This document shows, piece by piece, positions 25,199-33,055 of a DNA stretch of 64,000 bases (position 1 is the first letter of the stretch; each line of letters starts with the position of its first letter). Position numbers and translations under genes: made by a program. The notes beneath the pieces were generated by a model. It had not been told where the DNA came from. It did not search any database and saw nothing but the letters and a program-made list of their open reading frames with translations. The DNA lies in NCBI GenBank assembly GCA_965279095.1, contig CBDIHH010000006.1, positions 434,001-498,000 on the forward strand. The letters are read 5' to 3'. The stretch is from CBDIHH01 sp965279095 (GTDB taxonomy: Bacteria; Pseudomonadota; Alphaproteobacteria; Caulobacterales; Caulobacteraceae).

Positions 25199-25420
25199 CT
25201 AAAGGGCCACGTCCATGCTGTGGCCCAGCTTGTCCCCATGCACCTTCAGGGACGGTTCGCCTGCCACCACGGGCGGCAGCGGGGCGGGCGTCTTGGCGGC
25301 CTCGGCCTTCGGCGCCTTGCGGCTCGACTGCCATGAGCCGTAGCCGACCGTGAGCATGAAGACGGTGAAACCCGTCACGACCAGGGCGAGATAGGCAATA
25401 TTGCCCGGGGACCACGACAT
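25199..25420 (-). CDS. 73-residue single-pass membrane protein under a FixK/FNR-type box
   Basis: The protein begins MSWSPGNIAYLALVVTGFTV with one transmembrane helix (about 8-29), followed by a basic then alanine/proline-rich linker and a tail VAGEPSLKVHGDKLGHSMDVAL. AGGAGAA lies seven bases before the ATG. The layout (short N-terminal helix plus extended tail) recalls accessory subunits of respiratory complexes, but I recognise no family. The palindrome TTGA-N6-TCAA centred 64 bases upstream points to oxygen-dependent control. Confidence 0.75.
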   Translation of the reverse strand: MSWSPGNIAYLALVVTGFTVFMLTVGYGSWQSSRKAPKAEAAKTPAPLPPVVAGEPSLKVHGDKLGHSMDVAL

Positions 25421-25477
25421 CGACGTTCTCCTGTGGATCGAACAGGAGGAGTGTCCGCCGACCGCGGGGGCGAGGGT

Positions 25478-25491
25478 TTGAGCCGCGTCAA
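25478..25491. promoter_or_regulatory. FixK/FNR-type palindrome TTGA-N6-TCAA
   Basis: TTGA (25478-25481) and TCAA (25488-25491) flank six bases, and the arms extend by one pair to TTTGA/TCAAA. This is the core of the FNR/FixK consensus TTGAY-N4-RTCAA, with G/C rather than Y/R at the inner positions. It stands 64 bases (centre) before the start of the 73-residue membrane protein, consistent with an activator site near -41 of a transcript starting around 25443. The regulator is encoded 3 kb away. Confidence 0.65.
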
Positions 25492-25521
25492 ATCGTCTTG
25501 CGATTATAGGGCCGTTCCGGC

Positions 25522-26364
25522 TCAGCCCCCTGACAGTCCCAGCCCAGGTCCCCGACGCGCCGGGGCGGCCGGCGGGGAATGCGCCTTCAGGCCCCGCCGC
25601 AGCAGCCGGTCCCAGGCGTCCTGCGGACTGTCGGCGAACTCGATCAGGGCGGCGTCCTGCGCCGAGATCAGGCCCTCTTCGATGAGCATGTTGAAGTCAA
25701 CCAGGCGGCGCCAGAACACTTCGTCGAAGAGGATGATCGGCGCCGGGGGCGCCTTGCGCGTCTGTTGCAGGGTGAGGATCTCGAACAGCTCGTCCAGGGT
25801 CCCGAAGCCCCCGGGGAAGACCACCAGGGCGTTGGCCCGCATCGCCAGGTGCATCTTGCGCATGGCGAAATAATGGAAGCGGAAGGTCAGGGCCCGGGTG
25901 GAATAGGGGTTCGGCCGCTGTTCGTGGGGCAGGGCGATGTTGAAGCCGATGCTCGGGGCGCCGGCGTCGTGGGCGCCCCGGTTGGCCGCCTCCATGATGC
26001 CGGGACCGCCACCGGTGGCGATGACATTGTCGCGGTCCGCCCGCAGGGCGCCGCCGCGCTCCGAGGCGATCCGGGCGAAGGTCCGCGCCTGCTCGTAGTG
26101 CGCCAGTCCCCTTTGCAGACGCGCCAAGGCCACAGGGTCGCCCGCGAGGGACGGCGCCAATCGCTCCGCCTGTTCCGGAGACGGCGTGCGCGCGCTGCCG
26201 AAGACGATGATGGTGGACCTCACGCCCCAGTCGCGCAGGGCCAGGTCGACCTTGGCGAATTCCAGCTGGAAGCGGACCGCGCGCATCTCCTCGCGCATCA
26301 AGAACTGCTGGTCTTCCGCGGCGAAGCGCAGGAAGTCCGGATCGGACGCCGACTCTTCAGTCAT
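25522..26364 (-). CDS. LOG-family protein (cytokinin riboside 5'-monophosphate phosphoribohydrolase-like)
   Basis: This 280-residue cytosolic protein has the LOG/lysine-decarboxylase-like Rossmann fold. Its signatures are FGSAR, ATGGGPGIMEAANRGAHDAG and the diagnostic PGGFGTLDELFEILTLQQT with the catalytic glutamate; MRKMHLAMRA supplies the conserved arginine. Such proteins cleave nucleoside 5'-monophosphates, although older annotations say lysine decarboxylase. The start at 26364 (MTEESASDPDF) is preferred; a GTG at 26388 would add eight residues. The C-terminal tail after about residue 260 is low-complexity. No operon partner is evident. Confidence 0.87.
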   Translation of the reverse strand: MTEESASDPDFLRFAAEDQQFLMREEMRAVRFQLEFAKVDLALRDWGVRSTIIVFGSARTPSPEQAERLAPSLAGDPVALARLQRGLAHYEQARTFARIASERGGALRADRDNVIATGGGPGIMEAANRGAHDAGAPSIGFNIALPHEQRPNPYSTRALTFRFHYFAMRKMHLAMRANALVVFPGGFGTLDELFEILTLQQTRKAPPAPIILFDEVFWRRLVDFNMLIEEGLISAQDAALIEFADSPQDAWDRLLRRGLKAHSPPAAPARRGPGLGLSGG

Positions 26365-26512
26365 GATGGCCCCAGATCTCCCTGACACGGCCCTCGCATT
26401 GCGTCACGATTTCGCGCCAGACCCTAGCCGGGTGTTCGACATAAGGAAGAGTCCTTAGGCGTGCTGTTCGGAGGCGCCGGCCGGCGTCGAGGGCCGCCCC
26501 TCTGGGCTAGCC

Positions 26513-26692
26513 TCAATCGGCGGGCTTTGAGATCTCCGCCACCTTGCGAGCGCCTTCCCACAGTTCCATGGCGCGGCCGTCCTTGCGCTCTTGAACGACC
26601 CGCAAGGCGTCATCGTCGGTGGGGCATTCGATATCCACAGCGTGGCGGATCCGGCCCTTGTCGTTAAGAAAATAAATTCGATAGTGAGGCAT
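26513..26692 (-). CDS. Small soluble protein of unknown function (59 residues)
   Basis: The protein begins MPHYRIYFLNDKGRIRHAVD and continues with an acidic helix (PTDDDALRVVQERKDGRAMELWEGARKVAEI). This beta-beta-alpha pattern is common in short conserved proteins of Caulobacterales and Sphingomonadales, but no function is known to me. A GGAATGTCTCT before the ATG at 26692 supports that start over an open frame extending to 26743. Confidence 0.7.
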   Translation of the reverse strand: MPHYRIYFLNDKGRIRHAVDIECPTDDDALRVVQERKDGRAMELWEGARKVAEISKPAD

Positions 26693-26927
26693 AGAGACAT
26701 TCCGACGAAATGTAGATCGCCCGCATATCTGTGGAGCGCCCAAACCCTAACGTCGGCGGTTCGTCGCCTTTCCCTCAAATGATAGGCCGACTACAGGCGA
26801 TCGCCGCGACATGGCGTCACGGTTCTTTGATTTGGGTCAGGCATCCGGGCGATGCGTTTGAGGCCTGATGGCGGCAGGCGCCGGTCGCCAACGCAGCGCC
26901 TTACCAGGGTGCGCAGGTGGTCTGACG

Positions 26928-27467
26928 CTACCGCCCCGCGTCGGGCTCGCGCCTGAACCAGCGAAAGGACAGGTGGAGGACGAAGGCGATCAAGCCGGCC
27001 AGGCCCGGAATCCAGTGCGCCAGCGACGTCCATGAACGCCAGCGTTCGCTGCCGATATAGTACAGGAGAAGACCGGTGATCGTCAGCCAGGCGACCACCA
27101 GAAAGAGGCTTCCGCCGCTGATCCAGCGGGTGCGGGTGGTCCATCCCAGCTTGATGTGGCTCGGCCACAAGAGACCGAACATCCACACCGCCCAGACGGC
27201 GAAGACCGCGTGGGCGATCAGCCACCATTTCTCCAGGGGATGGGGACCGACGAAGCCGAAGGCGTCGGGTTGGGTGATGAAGTAATGGTAGACGAGCCAG
27301 AAACCGCCGGTCAGCCAGACGCCGCCGGAGATGACATAGATTCCTGTCTTCCTGCCGGGCGGCAGGATGCCCACCCGGCTTTTGGGCGTGACCTTCTGGA
27401 ACAGGCCGCCCAGGGCCATCAGCCCGGCCTTGGGGGCCCCGGGCGGCGGGGCGTCCTTAGAACTCAT
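26928..27467 (-). CDS. Four-helix membrane protein with intramembrane histidines (possible b-type heme protein)
   Basis: The 179-residue protein has a basic cytoplasmic N-terminus (about 1-42) and four transmembrane helices. Histidines lie within or at the ends of helices: H61 (VYHYF), H86 (IAHAV), H104, H151 (LAHW) and H165 (VLHLS). Paired intramembrane histidines of this kind ligate heme b in cytochrome b561/DUF4405-like proteins, and DUF4405-type proteins often accompany FMN-binding-domain proteins such as the one encoded at 29.4 kb. Heme binding is inference. It follows the methyltransferase-like gene on the same strand after 140 bases. Confidence 0.75.
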   Translation of the reverse strand: MSSKDAPPPGAPKAGLMALGGLFQKVTPKSRVGILPPGRKTGIYVISGGVWLTGGFWLVYHYFITQPDAFGFVGPHPLEKWWLIAHAVFAVWAVWMFGLLWPSHIKLGWTTRTRWISGGSLFLVVAWLTITGLLLYYIGSERWRSWTSLAHWIPGLAGLIAFVLHLSFRWFRREPDAGR

Positions 27468-27607
27468 GCCTGATCGATCCAAATTCAGGATGCCGGCCGT
27501 AACCGAAAGTTGCGGCGGCGGCCCGATCCGCCCTCAAGCGCGCCGTGACCATAGACACGACGCGCCTGAACGCTCCACCGACGGTCGAGGTCCTGTGGGA
27601 GACGGAC

Positions 27608-28798
27608 CTAGGTGCGAATGAAGTGGCGAACCCCGAAGCCCGGCAAGGCTACAGCCGGCTCTTTCGCCAGCTTGAAACCGCGCGCGGCAATTTCATCATT
27701 GAAGTTGATGGAATGGTATTCCTGGCTCCAGACCTCATTGTTCCAGCGGTGGTCATACCAGCGCGAATACATCGCCAATGGCGTGGCCATGGCGCCGCCG
27801 GAGTGGAAATCCACCGGATAGTAGACGCCGCCGGGGCGGGTGATGCGCTGCGCCTCGGCGATGACTTTCCGGGTGACCTCGGCCGGCATCTCATGGTGCG
27901 CGATATAGCTGGTCACCAGGTCGAAATGCCCTGCGGGGAAAGGCGTGGACTGCGCCAGGGCCTGAACAAAGTTGACGTCCAGGCCAAGCGACCGAGCCCG
28001 GGTGTGCCCGTACCTCACCATCGGCCCGCCGATATCCAGACCCCAGACTTCCGCGTCGGGGAAGCGCTCCTTCAAGGCGCAGGTGAACTGGCCGATGCCG
28101 CAGCCCATGTCGAGGATCCGTTTGACCTTGCCGTCGCCGGGAAGCGGCATCCGATTGGCGACCTGCTTGTGGACCTGATCCTGGTCGTTATGACCCATGA
28201 CCGAGATGTAGAAGGAGTTGGTGCCGTAGTGATAAATGTAGCCGGCGAATTCATCGCCGACATATCCGCCCGGCTGGATATGGATTTCGTGGCTGGCATA
28301 GGCCGGAATTTCCATCTTGGTGTTCAGGACCAGGCTTCCGGGTCCGCGCTTGTCGGCGGCGGCCATCTCGGAGAGATACTGGTCTGAGTGATCGTGGAAA
28401 TAATCCTGCAGGGTCTTCCAGGTGATCTGCTGATTGATCAACCATGACGATGCCGCCACATTGATCAGCGGGTCCTGATCCACAAGCTGGCGGACCACAT
28501 CGATCTTCACCGGCTCCAGCGGATCGATCTTCTTGCTGTTCAGAAGCCGAATGAAAGCCTTCTGGCTTTGCGCCCGAAGCTTCTTGCTCTGCATGAGGCG
28601 GAAGCCGAGCGTGAAGTCTTGCTGGCTCTCCAGGTCCAGGGTGCCCAGCCGGGTCAGGCGGCCATCCCGGCCGCGGGGCTCCACGCGCGGGGCGCCGCCC
28701 ACGGCGTCGGCGGCGGCGGCGGTGCTGCTGTTCAGCACCGTGGTGGCCAGGGCGGCGGTCGCGGTGGCGGCCCCAAAAAGCGTGCGACGGTCCATCAT
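27608..28798 (-). CDS. SAM-methyltransferase-like protein with a twin-arginine signal
   Basis: The 396-residue protein starts MMDRRTLFGAATATAALATT, a Tat-type signal (RRTLF, hydrophobic stretch, AAAA cleavage region near 30). An unfamiliar helical domain follows (about 50-215). The C-terminal half is a class I methyltransferase: motif I ILDMGCGIGQF (228-238), VWGLDIGGPM with the acidic residue at 255, and FDLVTSYIAHHE. GGAGGAGG before the ATG at 28798 fixes the start. Methyltransferases are normally cytoplasmic because SAM is, so an export signal is odd; the family may have another activity. Co-directional with a 114-residue protein just upstream. Confidence 0.85.
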   Translation of the reverse strand: MMDRRTLFGAATATAALATTVLNSSTAAAADAVGGAPRVEPRGRDGRLTRLGTLDLESQQDFTLGFRLMQSKKLRAQSQKAFIRLLNSKKIDPLEPVKIDVVRQLVDQDPLINVAASSWLINQQITWKTLQDYFHDHSDQYLSEMAAADKRGPGSLVLNTKMEIPAYASHEIHIQPGGYVGDEFAGYIYHYGTNSFYISVMGHNDQDQVHKQVANRMPLPGDGKVKRILDMGCGIGQFTCALKERFPDAEVWGLDIGGPMVRYGHTRARSLGLDVNFVQALAQSTPFPAGHFDLVTSYIAHHEMPAEVTRKVIAEAQRITRPGGVYYPVDFHSGGAMATPLAMYSRWYDHRWNNEVWSQEYHSINFNDEIAARGFKLAKEPAVALPGFGVRHFIRT

Positions 28799-28814
28799 GA
28801 GCTTTACCTCCTCC

Positions 28815-29159
28815 CTAAAAACGCTTCGGAAAATCGGCGCCCATGCCACTGAACCTGTCATTGGCCAGCGATCCGAGCGTCAGGTCTATGAATCGATCTC
28901 GGTCCTTCTCCCAGGCGGCGGTTTGCTCGGCGGACGGCGTGAAGCCTTCGATGTCGGCGTTCGAGACACCCTTGGCGGACAGCAGCGCCTCCAGGACCTT
29001 CATCCGCCGCTTTGTCGCCCATAGCTCGGCGCCCATGGCCATGACGCAGCTGACGACATTGTCGAGCACAGGATTGCCTAGGAAGACGCCGTTCTGGATG
29101 TCCGACGGGATGGCCTCGCTCGCCACCGTCGTCGTGACCTTTGTCTCGGGACTCGCCAT
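28815..29159 (-). CDS. 114-residue protein coupled to the Tat-methyltransferase, function unknown
   Basis: The protein begins MASPETKVTTTVASEAIPSD and appears all-helical and soluble: GNPVLDNVVSCVMAMGAELWATKRRMKVLEALL, then SAEQTAAWEKDRDRFIDLTLGSLA. AAGAGGAGC precedes the ATG at 29159. It ends 16 bases before the methyltransferase-like gene, so the two are surely co-transcribed, and the mass and helix content would suit a small partner or chaperone subunit. No signal peptide is visible. I recognise no family. Confidence 0.78.
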   Translation of the reverse strand: MASPETKVTTTVASEAIPSDIQNGVFLGNPVLDNVVSCVMAMGAELWATKRRMKVLEALLSAKGVSNADIEGFTPSAEQTAAWEKDRDRFIDLTLGSLANDRFSGMGADFPKRF

Positions 29160-29412
29160 GGGTAACGCTCCTCTTGGGACTTCAAACACGGTCGCTGCGG
29201 CTTTGGGCCGCTCGGCGATCACTGCAGGACCTCGGAAATCTATACGACGCCGATCCGAATGTTGATAGCGGGCCTTCGCTGTCGCATCGCCACGGGCCGC
29301 CTGTCCGTTGTGCAGGCGCGTCACGCGATTCTGTCACCGACCGACCCCGGGTCGCCCTTGATGTTGGTTTGGCCGTCCTGTAGCCGAGATGGGTCCTACG
29401 CGAGGAAACCGA

Positions 29413-29943
29413 GTGCGCTTCGACTTCGTCCTCATTCCCCCAGCCGCCCTGGCTACGATGCTGGCGGCGGCGCCCGCGGCGGCGTCCAACTTCCTGACCG
29501 TGGCCCAGGCCCAGGCCCTGATTTTTCCCGGTGCGAAACTGACGCCCGCCGACGTGGTGCTGAACGACGCGCAGGTGGCCCAATTGGAAAGACTGTCCAA
29601 GACCACCGTCTATCGCAATCAGGTCAAGCTCTGGAAGGTTTCGTCCGGTGGTTGGTTCTTTCTCGACCAGGTGCCTGGGCGAGATGATCGCATCACCTAT
29701 GCCGTCGGTCTCAATTCGGATGGCTCCCTCAAGGCGATCGAGGTGCTCGTCTGCCTCGATGACTATGCCCAGGTGCGGGGCAATTGGCGCAGGAACTTTC
29801 TGGGCAAGCGCTACAGCCGCGCGCACCTGAGCACCGTCGTCCCGAACATTTCCGGCGCCACCCTGTCGGCCACGCACCTGACGGATGGCGTCACGCGGAT
29901 CCTGGCGACCCATGCCCTCTTCATCGCGCCCAGGCAGGATTGA
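29413..29943 (+). CDS. Exported FMN-binding-domain protein (ApbE substrate)
   Basis: The protein has a signal peptide (MRFDFVLIPPAALATMLAAA, cleavage near AAA-SN at 25) and an FMN_bind domain like those of NqrC/RnfG. The C-terminal SGATLSATHLTDGV (147-160) is the flavinylation motif, with Thr150 the expected attachment site for FMN through a phosphoester. The GTG at 29413 has GAGGA six bases upstream and gives a clean signal peptide; an ATG at 29389 would add eight residues. The adjacent apbE supplies the modifying enzyme. Confidence 0.88.
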   Translation: MRFDFVLIPPAALATMLAAAPAAASNFLTVAQAQALIFPGAKLTPADVVLNDAQVAQLERLSKTTVYRNQVKLWKVSSGGWFFLDQVPGRDDRITYAVGLNSDGSLKAIEVLVCLDDYAQVRGNWRRNFLGKRYSRAHLSTVVPNISGATLSATHLTDGVTRILATHALFIAPRQD

Positions 29944-30835
29944 GCGCGTCCGGCCGTGGCTGGGGACGCTCGTCCAGATCGCATGCGTCGGCCTTCCCGC
30001 GGCGCGGGCGCACCGCAGCATCGAAGACGCCTTCGCGGCCGTCGCCGACGTGCATGGGCTGATGAGCTTTCACGAGCCGACCAGTGATGTCAGCCGTCTC
30101 AATCGCGATGCAGCGGAGCGCCCTGTCGCGGTGGATGCGCAGACGTTTGCGGTGCTGGCCCTGGCGCGCGGTCTCTCTGAGGCCAGCGGCGGGGCTTTCG
30201 ATATCTCTGTCGGAGAGCGACTGGTCCGCGGGGGGAGGCTGCCCCGCCCAGCCTCAGACTCGAGCCCTGATCCCGAGGCGTCTTGGCGGGACATCGAACT
30301 GCTCGAGGGCGAGCGGGTTCGGTTTCACCGGCCCTTGTGGATAGACCTGGGCGGCATCGCGAAAGGGTTCGCGGTGGACCAGGCCATAAAGCGTGTGGCG
30401 GTCGATGAGGGCGTCCTATGGGTCGTCAATGCCGGCGGTGACCTGCGGGTGGCCGGCGACGGCGCCGAGCGCGTCCTGCTGCGGACGGATGGAGCTGCCG
30501 AAGGGGAGGGCGCCGCCGTCATGCACCTGGAGAACGCCAGTCTGGCCAGCAGCAGTGGGCGCCGGCGGGGAGGGCGCCTGGACAGACAGACGGTCGGACC
30601 GCACCTGGACGGACGCAGTCGGCGCGCCGTGGGGGGGCGAAGTTTCGTCTCCGTCGTCGCGCCCCGCTGCGCCGTCGCCGACGCCCTGACCAACGTGGTG
30701 CTGGCCCGGCGCGCGGGGGCCCTCAGCATCCTGAACGGCTTCGGGGCCACGGCTTTCCTGCAGGATGCGCGCGGGCGCTGGAGGACGCTGGGCGCCTCGA
30801 ACGACGACGGTACCCCGTCTGGCCTCCAGGCCTGA
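29912..30835 (+). CDS. apbE: ApbE-family FAD:protein FMN transferase
   Basis: ApbE moves FMN from FAD onto a threonine of FMN-binding-domain proteins. Family motifs are in order: WLGTLVQI, MSFHEPTSDVSRLN, SGGAFDISVG, IDLGGIAKGFAVDQA, VVNAGGDLRVAG, SSSG, and VVAPRCAVADALTNVVL with the metal-binding aspartate region. The gene overlaps its substrate gene by 32 bases (ATG 29912; 29885 is an alternative). No signal peptide or lipobox is visible, although many ApbE proteins are periplasmic; the real start or the compartment is therefore uncertain. Confidence 0.9.
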   Translation: MPSSSRPGRIERVRPWLGTLVQIACVGLPAARAHRSIEDAFAAVADVHGLMSFHEPTSDVSRLNRDAAERPVAVDAQTFAVLALARGLSEASGGAFDISVGERLVRGGRLPRPASDSSPDPEASWRDIELLEGERVRFHRPLWIDLGGIAKGFAVDQAIKRVAVDEGVLWVVNAGGDLRVAGDGAERVLLRTDGAAEGEGAAVMHLENASLASSSGRRRGGRLDRQTVGPHLDGRSRRAVGGRSFVSVVAPRCAVADALTNVVLARRAGALSILNGFGATAFLQDARGRWRTLGASNDDGTPSGLQA

Positions 30836-30856
30836 CGTCAGTCCTGAGTTGACCCG

Positions 30857-30875
30857 AACCTGGGCTCCCCAGGTT
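30857..30875. terminator. Hairpin between apbE and the convergent valine operon
   Basis: AACCTGGG (30857-30864) pairs perfectly with CCCAGGTT (30868-30875) around a CTC loop, and AAC/GTT ends give short A/T tracts on both sides. It lies between the convergent apbE and mmsB stops, so a bidirectional terminator is likely. Confidence 0.6.
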
Positions 30876-30975
30876 TGCGCGCCGACGGGGTGGGTGGACG
30901 CGATCCGCTTAGCGAGGCAGTGGGCAACCAGCTTCAGCCCTTTGTGGCGCCGTCACTCAGTCTGCGCGGCGCGGG

Positions 30976-31887
30976 TCACTCGGCTTGTGGCGCCCCAAGC
31001 TCACCCACCCTGCCGCGCAGCAGCTGGATGAAGGCGGAGAAGTCCTTCGCCTGGTAGCCGAGGCCGGCGAACAGGGCGTATTGCGCCTCGGCCAGGGCGC
31101 CCAGGGGCGTGGCGGCGCCGGCGCGGCCGGCCGCCTCCTGCGCCAGCTTGAGGTCCTTCAGCATCATCGCCGTGGAGAAGCCCCCCTCGAAACCGCGATC
31201 GGCGGGCGTTTGCGGGCCCACCCCGGGAACCGGGCAATAGCTGCTCACCGACCAGCACTGGCCTGACGAGCCGGTGACGATGTCAAAGAAGCGGCCGGCG
31301 TCGAGGCCCAGCTTCTCGGCCAGGGCGAAGGCCTCGCAGGTCCCCAGCATGCTGACGCCCAGCAGCATGTTGTTACAGATCTTGGCGGCCTGGCCCGCGC
31401 CGGAGCCGCCGGCGTAGGTGGTCACCCGCGACATGGGCGCTAGCGCGGCCTGGGCCGCGGGAAAGTCCGCCTCGTCGCAGCCGACCATGAAGGCCAGGGT
31501 TCCCGCCTCGGCCGCCATCACGCCGCCGGACACCGGGGCGTCGGCGAACCGCAATCCGGCGGCGCCTGCCTGGGCGGCGACGGCGCGGGCGCTGTCCACG
31601 TCGATGGTCGAGCAGTCCAGCAGCAGCGCCCCGGCGGCGACGTGGGGCAGGATCTCGTCGGCGTAGACCGTCCGCACCTGCGGGCCCGCGGGCAACATGG
31701 TGATGACGGCCTCGGCGTCGGCCACGGCCTCGGCCACCGAGGCGGCGGCCACGCAGCCGGCGGCCACGGCCCGCTGGACGGCGTCGGCCGACAGGTCGAA
31801 GGCTCGCACGGCGTGGCCCGCCTTGGCCTGGTTGGCCGCCATGCCGCCGCCCATGTTGCCGACGCCGATGAACGCGATGCGGGTCAT
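30976..31887 (-). CDS. mmsB: 3-hydroxyisobutyrate dehydrogenase MmsB
   Basis: MmsB oxidises 3-hydroxyisobutyrate to methylmalonate semialdehyde in valine breakdown using NAD. The 303-residue beta-hydroxyacid dehydrogenase has the N-terminal NAD motif IAFIGVGNMGGGMAANQAKAGH, the substrate motif FADAPVSGGVMAAEAGTLAFMVG, and the catalytic-lysine segment GAGQAAKICNNML. It is the third gene of an operon with acyl-CoA dehydrogenase and mmsA (16-base gap), which fixes the pathway. Confidence 0.95.
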   Translation of the reverse strand: MTRIAFIGVGNMGGGMAANQAKAGHAVRAFDLSADAVQRAVAAGCVAAASVAEAVADAEAVITMLPAGPQVRTVYADEILPHVAAGALLLDCSTIDVDSARAVAAQAGAAGLRFADAPVSGGVMAAEAGTLAFMVGCDEADFPAAQAALAPMSRVTTYAGGSGAGQAAKICNNMLLGVSMLGTCEAFALAEKLGLDAGRFFDIVTGSSGQCWSVSSYCPVPGVGPQTPADRGFEGGFSTAMMLKDLKLAQEAAGRAGAATPLGALAEAQYALFAGLGYQAKDFSAFIQLLRGRVGELGAPQAE

Positions 31888-31903
31888 GGGGTGCTCCGGG
31901 GGA

Positions 31904-33043
31904 TCAGCGTTGCAGGATCTCGCGCGAGACGATCACGCGCATGATCTCATTGGTCCCCTCGAGGATCTGGTGGACCCGCAGGTCGCGCACGATCCGCTCG
32001 AGGGGATAGTCCTTCAGATAGCCATAGCCGCCGTGCAGCTGCAGGGCGTCATTGGCGATCGCGAAACAGGCGTCGGTGGCGAACCGCTTGGCCATGGCGC
32101 ACAGCATCGTGGCGTCCGACGCGCAGGCGTCCAGCGCGGCGGCGGCGCTGCGCACCATCAGCCGCGAGGCCTGAAGGTCCGTGGCCATGTCGGCGATGCG
32201 GAACCGCAGCGCCTGGAACTCCGCCAGCGGCCGGCCGAACTGCCGGCGCGCCTGCAGATAGGCGGTCGCCGTATCCAGGGCGAGGGCCGCGCCGCCGAGG
32301 GAGCAGGCGGCGATGTTGAGGCGGCCGCCGTCCAGGCCGGCCATGGCGATCTTGAAGCCCTCGCCCTCGGCCCCGAGGCGGTGGGCGGCGGGCACGCGGC
32401 AGTTGTCGAAATGGACCGCGGCGGTGGGCTGGGCGTTCCAGCCCATCTTGCGTTCCTGGGCGCCGAAGGACAGGCCAGGGGCGTCCTTCTCCACCACGAA
32501 GGCCGAGACGCCCTTGGGGCCTTCGCCCCCCGTGCGAGCCATCACCACATAGAGATCCGAGGTCCCGGCGCCGGAGATGAAGGCCTTGGAGCCGGTCAGG
32601 ACGTAGGCGTCGCCGTCGCGCCGCGCGGTGGTGCGCAGGCTGGCGGCGTCGGAGCCCGAGCCCGGTTCGGTCAGGCAGTAGGAGGCGATCAGGTCCATCG
32701 CCGCCATCGGCCGGACCAGTCGCTGGCGAAGGTCCGCCGAGCCGTAGCGGTCGATCATCCAGGCGGCCATGTTGTGGATCGACAGGAAGGCGGAGACCGC
32801 CACATCGCCATAGGACAAGGCCTCGAAGATGATCGCGGCGTCGAGGCGGCCAAGCCCGCTGCCGCCGACATCCTCGCGCACGCAGATGGCCGCGAAACCG
32901 AGGGCCGCCGCCTCGCGCAGCGCTTCCAGCGGGAAGACCTTGTCCTCGTCCCAGCGCGCCGAATGGGGCGCGAACCGTTCCGCCGCGAAGGCTTGCGCCA
33001 TGGCCTGGATGGCGCGCTGATCGTCGGTGAGGGCGAAGGCCAC
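31904..33043 (-). CDS. Acyl-CoA dehydrogenase, probably isobutyryl-CoA dehydrogenase
   Basis: This 379-residue FAD enzyme has the acyl-CoA dehydrogenase layout: an N-terminal helical domain, a middle beta domain with YCLTEPGSGSDAASLRT and FISGAGTSDLYVV, and a C-terminal helical domain with QLHGGYGYLKDYPLERIVRDLRVHQILEGTNEIMR, which contains the catalytic glutamate region. Its place between mmsA and mmsB points to isobutyryl-CoA in valine catabolism, a context-based inference. Spacing to mmsA is 12 bases. Confidence 0.92.
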   Translation of the reverse strand: MAFALTDDQRAIQAMAQAFAAERFAPHSARWDEDKVFPLEALREAAALGFAAICVREDVGGSGLGRLDAAIIFEALSYGDVAVSAFLSIHNMAAWMIDRYGSADLRQRLVRPMAAMDLIASYCLTEPGSGSDAASLRTTARRDGDAYVLTGSKAFISGAGTSDLYVVMARTGGEGPKGVSAFVVEKDAPGLSFGAQERKMGWNAQPTAAVHFDNCRVPAAHRLGAEGEGFKIAMAGLDGGRLNIAACSLGGAALALDTATAYLQARRQFGRPLAEFQALRFRIADMATDLQASRLMVRSAAAALDACASDATMLCAMAKRFATDACFAIANDALQLHGGYGYLKDYPLERIVRDLRVHQILEGTNEIMRVIVSREILQR

Positions 33044-33055
33044 GGCCGCGCCGCC

